This document shows positions 51,149 through 58,559 of a DNA stretch of 64,000 bases, piece after piece. Numbering within the stretch: position 1 is the stretch's first letter; every line of letters begins with the position of its first letter. Position numbers and translations under genes: made by a program. The notes under the pieces are model-generated. The model saw only the letters and a program-made list of their open reading frames with translations, did no database searches and had not been told where the DNA came from. This stretch comes from Lentzea terrae. Its GTDB lineage: Bacteria > Actinomycetota > Actinomycetes > Mycobacteriales > Pseudonocardiaceae. Location of the stretch: contig NZ_QFWW01000007.1 of NCBI RefSeq assembly GCF_003265345.1, forward strand, positions 146,036 through 210,035, written 5' to 3'.

Positions 51149-51225
51149 CCGATATATCAGTCATCCCGACCAGCACCCTTGCAACAACTCTTTGGACTTC
51201 GTCCGCAAAAGACCCATTGCAAAGG
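51149..51225. repeat. dispersed repeat upstream of the broken aac(3)
   Basis: CCGATATATCAG (51149-51160) is followed by a stem-loop unit at 51177-51225 (CCTTGCAACAACTCTTTGG, centre GACTTCGTCC, AAAAGACCCATTGCAAAGG). The orientation is opposite to the copy on the other side of the pseudogene. Confidence 0.85.
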
Positions 51226-51262
51226 CCGTGCAGCCGGACCGGTGGGCGGGTCAGGATGACTG

Positions 51263-52030
51263 ATGACGCGGGTGGGTTTCGATCTTCTGCACCGGGGTTT
51301 CCAGGCGCTCGGCGTGACCGAGGGCGCGACGCTGGTGGTGCACTCGTCCCTGTCGGCGTTCGGCGAGGTGGACGGTGGCGCTGACACGGTCCTGCGCGCG
51401 CTGAGGAGTTGCGTCGGCGAGGCCGGGACGATCGTGGTTCCAACCTTCACCGGTGACGTGATCGCCGATCCGCATCCGGACTGCCGCACCCCCGGCGTTC
51501 CCGAGGTCGAGGCGGCGAGGGCGCGTGTGCCGCTGTTCCACGACGCGTCCCCGACGACCATGGGCGCGGTTCCCACCGCCGTGCTGGCCGAGCCGGGCCG
51601 GCTGCGCAGCCGGCATCCGCAGGCTTCCGTCACCGCACTTGGCCCGGCCGCGGAGCACATCACCTAGCACCAGCCATTCGCCTACGCCTTGGGCGTGGCC
51701 TCGCCGTTCAGCAGGCTCTACGACCTGAAGGCGCAGATCGTCCTGCTCGGCGTCGGGCACAACCGCAACTCGTTCCTGCACCACGCCGAGTCGCTGGTGC
51801 CGGGTCATCGCACGAAGCTGCGGCGGTTCCCCTACGTCGTCGAAGGGCAACGGGTCTGGCTCGAAGCGCAGGACGTCGGCAACGACAACGACACGCATTT
51901 CCCGCGCGTGGGCGCTGACTGGGGGCAGAGTCGTCAGCAGGTCATCGGCCGAGCCCGCTGCGAGCTCGTGGACGCCGTCCCGTTCATCGACTTCGCCAAG
52001 AAGCGGCTCGCCCAACTCCTGCGCGGCTGA
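51263..52030 (+). pseudogene. aminoglycoside N(3)-acetyltransferase with premature TAG
   Basis: The frame from ATG 51263 to 52030 (256 codons) encodes an AAC(3)/FrbF-type acetyltransferase: LVVHSSLSAFGEVDGG, TIVVPTFTGD, ASPTTMGAVPTAVL, then SPFSRLYDLKAQIVLLGVGHNRNSFLHHAES. A single in-frame TAG at 51665-51667 splits it exactly within the conserved ...HIT-x-H... block just before SPFSRLY, so both halves are otherwise intact. The second half could not work alone. It is a recent nonsense mutation, a read-through case or a sequencing error. Repeat elements flank it on both sides. Confidence 0.85.
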
Positions 52031-52078
52031 AGGCGTCGCGGCTCGCCCCCAGACCGAGTGCGCGGCATGTGCACTGGG

Positions 52079-52183
52079 CCTTTGCAATGAGACGTTTGCG
52101 GACGAAGTCCAAAGACTCATTGCTAAGGCACAGGTCAGCGGCATCGAAGGAACTGATATATCGGCACGAAGCCGATATATCAG
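52079..52183. repeat. dispersed repeat: stem-loop, tail and inverted pair of GATATATC
   Basis: The stem-loop unit (52079-52128: CCTTTGCAATGAGACGTTTG, centre GGACGAAGTCC, AAAGACTCATTGCTAAGG) is followed by the tail CACAGGTCAGCG. Then CTGATATATCGGC (52153-52165) and GCCGATATATCAG (52171-52183) form a perfect 13-bp inverted repeat with loop ACGAA. The convergent ROK gene stops 5 bases further on. Confidence 0.9.
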
Positions 52184-52187
52184 AGGG

Positions 52188-53162
52188 TCAGGAGCGGCGT
52201 GAGTGGTTGCGGGTCATGGACGCGGCCATCTCGCGGGCCAGGGTCGCGGCGCCCACGATGCCGGCGTCGTCACCCAGCTGCGCGGTGCGGATCCGGGCCA
52301 GCGGACGGTGACCGGCGCCGGTCACGACGGAGGCGTAGCGCTCGCGGGCGTCGTCGAGGAACAGCGGCGCCGACTCCGAGACACCTCCCCCGATGACGAT
52401 CACCTCGGGGTCGTAGACGTCCGCGACCAGAGCCAGGCCCTCGCCGAGCCAGCGGGCCAGGTCGGCCATCGCGCGCTTGGCGAGAGGGTCGCCGTCACGG
52501 GCCGCTCCGGCGACGCGGCGGCCGGTCACCGCGCGGGAGTCGCCGGCCGCCTCGCGGGCGAGGACGGTCGAGACGCCGGGATGCTTGGCCAGCAGCTCCA
52601 CCGCGGTGGCCGAAAGAGCCGTGCCGCTGCAGTAGCGCTCCCAGCACCCGTTCTTGCCGCACGGGCAGGGTCGGCCGTCCGGGACCACGCGCAGGTGCCC
52701 CAGTTCGGGGGCCACGCCGTGGGCACCGCGGAAGACCTCACCGTTCAGCAGAAGCGCGGCGCCGATACCCGTGCCGATGGCCACCAGCACGGCGGTCTTG
52801 GCGCCACGAGCGGCGCCGAAGCGGTGTTCGGCCAGGGCGGCGGCGTTCGCGTCGTGCTCCAGGACGACGGGCATGCCCAGGCGGTCGCTCATGCGGTCGG
52901 CCACGTCGGCCTGCCGCCACGCCAGATGCGGCGCGAAACGGACCGTGCGTCGGTCTGAGGCGATGAAGCCCGCCACGGCCAGACCGACGGCGTTCACCGC
53001 GTGCCGGTCCGCAACCTCCTCCACGGCGGCGACGATCGCGTCTTCGAGCGCGCGCTCGCCGGCCGGCGTTGGGGCGCGTGAGGTGTCCAGCACCGAGCCA
53101 CGCGCGTCCACGACGCCCGCGCGCACGCTGGTGCCACCGATGTCCACTCCTACGGTGAGCAC
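52188..53162 (-). CDS. ROK family sugar kinase (glucokinase-like)
   Basis: The product has 324 aa from GTG 53162, overlapping the upstream stop (TAGTG). Visible are phosphate-1 VDIGGTSVRAGVVD, the sugar-binding HDANAAALAE and GIGAALLLNGEVFRGAHGVAPELGH, and the zinc motif CPCGKNGCWERYCSG. There is no N-terminal helix-turn-helix, so it is a kinase rather than a repressor. Glucose is the likeliest substrate. Confidence 0.88.
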   Translation of the reverse strand: MLTVGVDIGGTSVRAGVVDARGSVLDTSRAPTPAGERALEDAIVAAVEEVADRHAVNAVGLAVAGFIASDRRTVRFAPHLAWRQADVADRMSDRLGMPVVLEHDANAAALAEHRFGAARGAKTAVLVAIGTGIGAALLLNGEVFRGAHGVAPELGHLRVVPDGRPCPCGKNGCWERYCSGTALSATAVELLAKHPGVSTVLAREAAGDSRAVTGRRVAGAARDGDPLAKRAMADLARWLGEGLALVADVYDPEVIVIGGGVSESAPLFLDDARERYASVVTGAGHRPLARIRTAQLGDDAGIVGAATLAREMAASMTRNHSRRS

Positions 53163-53506
53163 TAGTCCGACTTCCTGACGACCTTGATGTGCTGCACCCG
53201 CTGCCCGGAAGGCCCGTCCTCCGAGGGCGGTGGCGGCGTGGGCGGCACATCCGGCTCGCGCAGGGCCGCACGCAACACCGCCACCAGACCCGCGGCGTGC
53301 TCGGCGGCCTTGGCGGCCAGTTCGGAACGGTCGCCGCGCAGCAGCGCCACGCCGTTGCACAGCGGGCACCAGCCGCACGTCTCGGGCGTGTGCGAGCCGT
53401 CGCCCGCCTCCGCCACCCGCTGCAGCCACGGCTGCATGCGCTCGGCTGCCGCGTCGATGAGCAGACGAAGCTCCTCAGCGAGCTTTCCTGTGTTGTCCTG
53501 TGTCAT
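53162..53506 (-). CDS. Rv2183c-like hypothetical protein with Cys pair
   Basis: The product has 114 aa from ATG 53506, with AGGAG 5 nt upstream. A helical N terminus (LAEELRLLIDAAAERMQPWL) leads to CGWCPLCNG, a possible zinc or thiol site, then a helix and a Pro-rich tail. It lies in the place of Rv2183c, between a ROK gene and the ArsA-like ATPase. Function unknown. Confidence 0.72.
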   Translation of the reverse strand: MTQDNTGKLAEELRLLIDAAAERMQPWLQRVAEAGDGSHTPETCGWCPLCNGVALLRGDRSELAAKAAEHAAGLVAVLRAALREPDVPPTPPPPSEDGPSGQRVQHIKVVRKSD

Positions 53507-53518
53507 GAAAGCTCCTGA

Positions 53519-54730
53519 TCAGCGCCACAACGACGGGTCGGGACGGAACCCGACGGTGACGCCACCCGAGTCCATCTCCGCACCGGTCACGATGCAGCGC
53601 TTCAACAACGACGGCAGAGCCACGAGCCGACGCCGACCGTCGATGGTCAACGCGAGGTCGTCGCCCACGCGCGCGAGATCGAGCTCGGTGTCGTCGGCGA
53701 GCGGCAACGCGATACGCAGCGAGTATCGGGCGTCGAGACCACGTCCGCTGCCCGACACCTCCAGCAGCGACTCCGACACGGCGGCGGCACAGGGCAACGG
53801 GTCCTCGGCGCCGTAGAGCTGCGAGGCCACCTCGAGCAACGCCGGCACGCCAACGGGCTCCGACGCGCGGTGGTCGACCGTGCGGATCTCGCCGATACCG
53901 GTCAGCTCGGCCAGCACTGCGTCCTGTTCGTGCCGGCGCGTCCGCAGCCACGTGGCCGCGGCACCGCGCGCGGAACCAGGACACGGCACCAACCGGTTCG
54001 CGATCACGCTGTCGACCCGGATTCCCTGCAACGCCAACGCGGTCAACGTCCGTCGCGTCTCGGCGGCGACGACCCGTTCCGGCGTCAGCACCAGCCGCAC
54101 CGAGCAGGAGGAAGGATCCGAGAGCATCGTCCGCAACGAGTCCAGCCGCTCGGCGAGCCTGCTCAACGCGTCCGCCGTCGCGTCCCACTTCTCGACGGTC
54201 CCGGTGCCCGCGACACCGGCCAGCAACCCGCGCACCACCCGCCGGTGCGTCGGGAAAAGTCGTTCCAGATAGCCCGCGAACGCCTCGGGCAACGACAGCA
54301 GCCGCAACGTCTCCGCGGTCGGCCCGCAGTCGACGACCACGACCTCCCACGGACCGCTGGAAGCCAGCCGCCGCACCTCCGCCAGCGCGAGCAGCTCCTC
54401 GACGCCCGGCAGCACGGTCAGCTCCTCGGCGTCGAGCTCGTCGACGCCGGCACCGGCCAGCACGGTCCGCAGATGCCCGCGCAGCTCGCCCCACGCCTCG
54501 TCGACGAGGCCGCGCGGGTCGATCTGGCACGCGAAAAGCCCGTCCGCTGTGTCTACTTCGGACGGTGCGGCGCCCAGCCGGACGTCGAGGGCGTCGCCCA
54601 GCGAGTGAGCGGGATCGGTCGACACCACGAGCGCCTTGCGACCGTGTGCCGCGAGGGAGGCCGCCGTCGCGGCGGCCAGCGTCGTCTTGCCGACCCCGCC
54701 CTTGCCGGTGAAGAGCAGGACCCGGCTCAA
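53519..54730 (-). CDS. ArsA/GET3-family ATPase (Rv2184c-like)
   Basis: The product has 403 aa from TTG 54730, overlapping the SRPBCC stop (TTGA). The deviant Walker A LFTGKGGVGKTTLAA starts the protein, followed by STDPAHSLGD (switch I), VVVDCGPTAETLRLL (switch II) and ANRLVP. Relatives include arsenite pump ATPases and tail-anchored protein targeting factors; no arsenic genes are near, so the cargo is unknown. It is coupled to the SRPBCC gene as in Rv2185c-Rv2184c. Confidence 0.87.
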   Translation of the reverse strand: MSRVLLFTGKGGVGKTTLAAATAASLAAHGRKALVVSTDPAHSLGDALDVRLGAAPSEVDTADGLFACQIDPRGLVDEAWGELRGHLRTVLAGAGVDELDAEELTVLPGVEELLALAEVRRLASSGPWEVVVVDCGPTAETLRLLSLPEAFAGYLERLFPTHRRVVRGLLAGVAGTGTVEKWDATADALSRLAERLDSLRTMLSDPSSCSVRLVLTPERVVAAETRRTLTALALQGIRVDSVIANRLVPCPGSARGAAATWLRTRRHEQDAVLAELTGIGEIRTVDHRASEPVGVPALLEVASQLYGAEDPLPCAAAVSESLLEVSGSGRGLDARYSLRIALPLADDTELDLARVGDDLALTIDGRRRLVALPSLLKRCIVTGAEMDSGGVTVGFRPDPSLWR

Positions 54731-55167
54731 GCCGCCTTCTCCGCGCGCTTCTTGAGCTCCTTGAGCGCGGTGTCGAGGATCAGCTTCTCGGCCTTGCGGC
54801 GGAACAGCCCGATCATCGGGATCACCAGCTGCACCGACAGCGTGTAGGTGACCTTGGTGCCGGTACCGGACGGCTCCAGCACGTAGCTGCCGTGCTGCGA
54901 CTTCTGCATGGTGCCCTTGATGAGGTCCCACTGCACCGAAAGACCGTCGGCGGCCCAGTCGTACTTCAGGACGTACTCGTCCTTGACCGGACCCTGGTCG
55001 ATCTGGAACCGGACCTGCTCGGCGCGGCCGTCGTCGCGGGTGTCGAGGACCTCGACGTCTTTCATCCCGTTCGCCCAGTCCGGGTACGACGGGAAATCCG
55101 CGATGATCGCCATGATCTTCTCAGGCGGCGCGTCGATGACGATGGACTGAGTGGACTCGTCGGCCAT
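54727..55167 (-). CDS. SRPBCC (START/cyclase-like) protein, Rv2185c-like
   Basis: The product has 146 aa from ATG 55167. A helix-grip fold for hydrophobic ligands is suggested by SIVIDAPPEKIMAIIADFPSYPDW (part), WDLIKGTMQKSQHGSY and VIPMIGLFRRKAEKLIL. No ribosome-binding site is present; instead TAACCT (55181-55176) predicts a transcript beginning 2 bases before ATG. It heads the operon with the ArsA-like ATPase. The ligand is unknown. Confidence 0.85.
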   Translation of the reverse strand: MADESTQSIVIDAPPEKIMAIIADFPSYPDWANGMKDVEVLDTRDDGRAEQVRFQIDQGPVKDEYVLKYDWAADGLSVQWDLIKGTMQKSQHGSYVLEPSGTGTKVTYTLSVQLVIPMIGLFRRKAEKLILDTALKELKKRAEKAA

Positions 55168-55190
55168 GTGTGAGGAGGTTACTCGCGTCT

Positions 55191-55979
55191 TTACCAGTTG
55201 ATGACGTGAGGCTTGCCGCTGCGCTGGAAGTGCCCGACGTTGATGCACTCGGTGTAGCCGATCCGCATGCGCCTGGCCAACGGCTGGTGCACATGTCCGA
55301 ACACCGACCAGCGCGGACGTTCGCGCACGATCTTCTCCAGCGCGGACCGAGATCCCCATTCGGGACGGCGCGCGACGACGTCGTACGTCAGGTCCGGGAC
55401 AGCCGGCGGGATGTGCGTGCACAGCACGTCGACCGGTCCCATCTGAACGAGCGCGGCCGCCATGTTCTCCTCCGTTCGGAGGTACGGGAACCACGGCGCG
55501 TTGGGGTTGCGCACGAGTCCGGGCAGCATCAGCCCGCCGCCCGCGAACCCGAACCTGAGCCCGCCGATCTCCACCGCCTCGCCGTCAACGACGTGCACAC
55601 CGTCGCGGGCGAACTGTGGCCACAGCTGCGGACTGTCCACATTGCCCGGTGTCGCGTACGTCGGCGCGGACATCGCGGCGAACAGCGCGTGGTACTGCTC
55701 CAGCACCGCTTCTTCCACGACGGAACGGGCGTCCGCGAGACCGTCCCAGAGGGACCGGATGTAGCCGGCCGTGTCCGCGCGCTTGGTGCCGCGTCTCAAC
55801 TCGGCGAAGATCCCCACCTTCTCGGGCCCGAAAACGCGCCCGAGGATCCCCTTGGAATGGTCGTGGTAGTCGACGAAGTCGATGAGGTCGCCGAGCACGA
55901 CGAGCGCGTCCGCCCCGTCACCGGCGCGCGCGAGCGCCTCCGCGTTGCCGTGCACATCCGAAACCACGTGAACCCGCAC
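55191..55979 (-). CDS. calcineurin-like metallophosphoesterase
   Basis: The product has 262 aa from GTG 55979, predicted leaderless from TAGGTT (55992-55987); TTG 55988 is an alternative. All metal-binding blocks are present: VSDVHGNAEAL, GDLIDF, GNVDS, CTHIPP, GHVHQP. The substrate may be a nucleotide or phosphodiester; family members vary. It lies between two SRPBCC genes of the Rv2185c/Rv2186c type. Confidence 0.87.
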   Translation of the reverse strand: MRVHVVSDVHGNAEALARAGDGADALVVLGDLIDFVDYHDHSKGILGRVFGPEKVGIFAELRRGTKRADTAGYIRSLWDGLADARSVVEEAVLEQYHALFAAMSAPTYATPGNVDSPQLWPQFARDGVHVVDGEAVEIGGLRFGFAGGGLMLPGLVRNPNAPWFPYLRTEENMAAALVQMGPVDVLCTHIPPAVPDLTYDVVARRPEWGSRSALEKIVRERPRWSVFGHVHQPLARRMRIGYTECINVGHFQRSGKPHVINW

Positions 55980-56036
55980 GTGGTCCAACCTAGTTCACGG
56001 GAACGGGGTGGTGGCCGAGACGGGCGTCAAGCAAGA

Positions 56037-56417
56037 TCACCCGTGCGGCGGGCAGCCAGCGGGACGACCGTCCTCCAGAGTCAGCTTCAGGCCCAGAGCA
56101 ACGGACTTCGCGGCGAGCTGGCGGCGTTGCACCTCACGAAGCGCGTTGCGCGGTGTGAGCGAGCCGGCCGGCGGATCAGCGCGGAGGAAGTAGTGCACCA
56201 GGGTGCCGTCGAGCATCGGCTCGAGCCAGACCTCCATCGTGCCGACGAGCGCGCCGCCGACGGTCCAGCGCAGTCCCTCTTCGCCGCGGTCGGCGTAGAC
56301 GTCCAGTTCGAGATCCGGCCAGAACGCGCGCCACGAAGAGGGCGCGGCGAAGGCGGCGGCGACCACGCCGGGCGGCACCGCCAGGAAAGTTTCGTCGACG
56401 ACGTCCACACTGGCCAT
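56037..56417 (-). CDS. SRPBCC-type protein, Rv2186c-like
   Basis: The product has 126 aa from ATG 56417 (MASVDVVDETFLAVPPGVVAA in part). A polyketide-cyclase/START-like fold is likely: DLELDVYADRGEEGLRW, MEVWLEPMLDGTLVHYFLRAD. It diverges from fadD15 as Rv2186c does in M. tuberculosis, and may bind a lipid related to that enzyme (inference). Confidence 0.8.
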   Translation of the reverse strand: MASVDVVDETFLAVPPGVVAAAFAAPSSWRAFWPDLELDVYADRGEEGLRWTVGGALVGTMEVWLEPMLDGTLVHYFLRADPPAGSLTPRNALREVQRRQLAAKSVALGLKLTLEDGRPAGCPPHG

Positions 56418-56515
56418 GGAGTGAAAAGGTAACGGAAGGGCGTACCAACCTTTGTATCGCCGGAATCACACGCTAAGTTTCCCCACCAGTAACAAATCAC
56501 CGTACGGAGGTTGAC

Positions 56516-58312
56516 GTGCGCGAGTTCAGCGTCCCCGCCACGGCCGCAGTGGCTCCGGAGGAGAACCTCACCGACATGGTGTGGGCCAACGCGGAGCGCT
56601 TCGGCAACGCCGTCAGCTTCCGCAGGCAGGTCGACGGCACCTGGGTGGACATCACTGCGCGTGACTTCGCCGCGCAGGTCATGGCGGTCGCCAAGGGCAT
56701 GATCGCCGCAGGCATCGAGCACGGCGACCGCATCGGCCTGGTCTCCAAGACCCGCTACGAGTGGCAGCTGCTCGACTTCGCCATCTGGGCGGCGGGCGGC
56801 GTCACCGTGCCGATCTACGAGACGTCGTCGGCGGACCAGATCGAGTGGATCCTGTCCGACTCCGGTGCGAAGGCGGTGTTCGTCGAGGCGTCGTCGCACC
56901 GCGCGCTCGTCGACGAGGTCGTCGGCAAGCTGCCGGAGCTGCGCCACGTGTGGCAGATCGAAGGCTCGGCCGCCGCGGTCGACGAGCTGACGGCGCTGGG
57001 CGCCGAGATCACCGACGAGCAGGTGCACGAGCGCCGCGGACTGGTGAAGGCGGACGAGACGGCGACGCTCGTCTACACGTCCGGCACCACCGGCCGCCCC
57101 AAGGGCTGCACGCTGACGCACCGCAACCTGCTGTCCGAGGTGCGGTCGGCGCTCTCGCGGTTCCCGGAGATCCTCACCGCGGGCAACTCGCTGCTGGAGT
57201 TCCTGCCGCTCGCGCACATCCTGGCGCGCGCTCTGGCGCTGGCGTGCGTGTACTCGCGTGCGACGCTGGGCCACACCGCCGACGTGAAGAACCTCGTCGC
57301 GGACCTGGGCCAGTTCCGCCCGACGTTCGTCGTCGCGGTGCCGCGCGTGTTCGAGAAGGTCTACAACGGCGCCAAGCAGAAGGCGCACGCCGGCGGCAAG
57401 GGCAAGATCTTCGACGCGGCCGAGGCGACCGCCGTCGAGTACTCGACCGCGCTGGACAACGGCGGCCCCGGCCTGGTGCTGCGGCTCAAGCACGCGGTGT
57501 TCGACAAGCTGGTGTTCTCGAAGCTGCGCGCTGCCCTCGGCGGTCGCGCGATCGCGGCTGTCTCCGGTGGCGCGCCGCTGGGCGACCGGCTGTCGCACTT
57601 CTTCCGCGGCTGCGGCATCCCGGTCTACGAGGGCTACGGCCTCACCGAGACGTCGGCTGCGGCGTGCGTCACGTTCCGCGGCCAGGAGAAGGTCGGCACG
57701 GTCGGCCTGCCGGTGCCCGGCACGTCGATCCGGATCGCCGAGGACGGCGAGATCCTCATCAAGGGCGACATCGTCTTCACCGGCTACTGGAACAACGAGG
57801 CCGCCACCAAGGAGGCCCTCGAGGACGGCTGGTTCCACACCGGTGACATCGGTGAGCTCGACAACGACGGCTTCCTGAAGATCACGGGCCGCAAGAAGGA
57901 GATCATCGTCACCGCCGGTGGCAAGAACGTCTCCCCCGCGCAGCTCGAGGACCGCATCCGGGCACACCCCCTGATCTCGCAGTGCATGGTCGTCGGCGAC
58001 AAGCAGCCGTTCATCGGCGCGCTGATCACGATCGACCCGGAGTTCTTCCCGACGTGGAAGGAGTCGCACGGCAAGGCGGCGTCGGCAGAGGTCGCCGACC
58101 TGATCGAGGACGCCGAGCTGCTGGCCGAGATCCAGGCCGTCGTGGACGAGGCGAACAAGTCGGTGTCGAAGGCGGAGGCGATCCGCAAGTTCCGCGTGCT
58201 GCCGGTGGACTTCACCGAGGCCGGCGGCGAGATGACGCCGTCGCTGAAGCTGAAGCGCTCGGTCGTGGCGACGACGTACGCGTCGGACATCGACGCCATC
58301 TACGCGAAGTAA
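56516..58312 (+). CDS. fadD15: long-chain acyl-CoA synthetase FadD15
   Basis: The product has 598 aa from GTG 56516, with GGAGG 5 nt upstream. AMP-forming motifs are YTSGTTGRPKGCTLTHRN, GYGLTETSAA, and TGDIGELDNDGFLKITGRKKE with the hinge and the catalytic Lys region near the C terminus. It activates fatty acids with ATP and CoA. Position between Rv2186c-like and, further on, pimB' matches M. tuberculosis. A terminator follows. Confidence 0.93.
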   Translation: MREFSVPATAAVAPEENLTDMVWANAERFGNAVSFRRQVDGTWVDITARDFAAQVMAVAKGMIAAGIEHGDRIGLVSKTRYEWQLLDFAIWAAGGVTVPIYETSSADQIEWILSDSGAKAVFVEASSHRALVDEVVGKLPELRHVWQIEGSAAAVDELTALGAEITDEQVHERRGLVKADETATLVYTSGTTGRPKGCTLTHRNLLSEVRSALSRFPEILTAGNSLLEFLPLAHILARALALACVYSRATLGHTADVKNLVADLGQFRPTFVVAVPRVFEKVYNGAKQKAHAGGKGKIFDAAEATAVEYSTALDNGGPGLVLRLKHAVFDKLVFSKLRAALGGRAIAAVSGGAPLGDRLSHFFRGCGIPVYEGYGLTETSAAACVTFRGQEKVGTVGLPVPGTSIRIAEDGEILIKGDIVFTGYWNNEAATKEALEDGWFHTGDIGELDNDGFLKITGRKKEIIVTAGGKNVSPAQLEDRIRAHPLISQCMVVGDKQPFIGALITIDPEFFPTWKESHGKAASAEVADLIEDAELLAEIQAVVDEANKSVSKAEAIRKFRVLPVDFTEAGGEMTPSLKLKRSVVATTYASDIDAIYAK

Positions 58313-58326
58313 GAGGGTGTAATGCG

Positions 58327-58367
58327 CGAAAGGCCCAGGAGCTGAGAGAGAGCTCCTGGGCCTTTCG
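58327..58367 (+). terminator. terminator of fadD15
   Basis: CGAAAGGCCCAGGAGCT and AGCTCCTGGGCCTTTCG form a perfect 17-bp stem with a 7-nt loop, 14 bases after the stop. Confidence 0.9.
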
Positions 58368-58460
58368 ACCCCCAGCGATCGTGATCCGCGGATCTCCGCG
58401 GAACCCGAGAAGTTTGTTGCCCCGGCCCCCCGACCGGGACGAGTAGAAGATTGCCTTACG

Positions 58461-58480
58461 TCGCTGACGTATCGCTGACG
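58461..58480 (+). promoter_or_regulatory. direct repeats upstream of the SARP gene
   Basis: TCGCTGACG occurs at 58461-58469 and 58472-58480, 11 bases apart, one helical turn as is usual for SARP-binding repeats. They lie 80-100 bases before the regulator's start and could be its own operator. Confidence 0.45.
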
Positions 58481-58559
58481 CGCCGATGTCACTCGGCGAC
58501 AGTGCGCAATTAGGCTGTCCGGTAGACGGGGATCATCGGGTGCGCGCGAAGGGAAGGCA

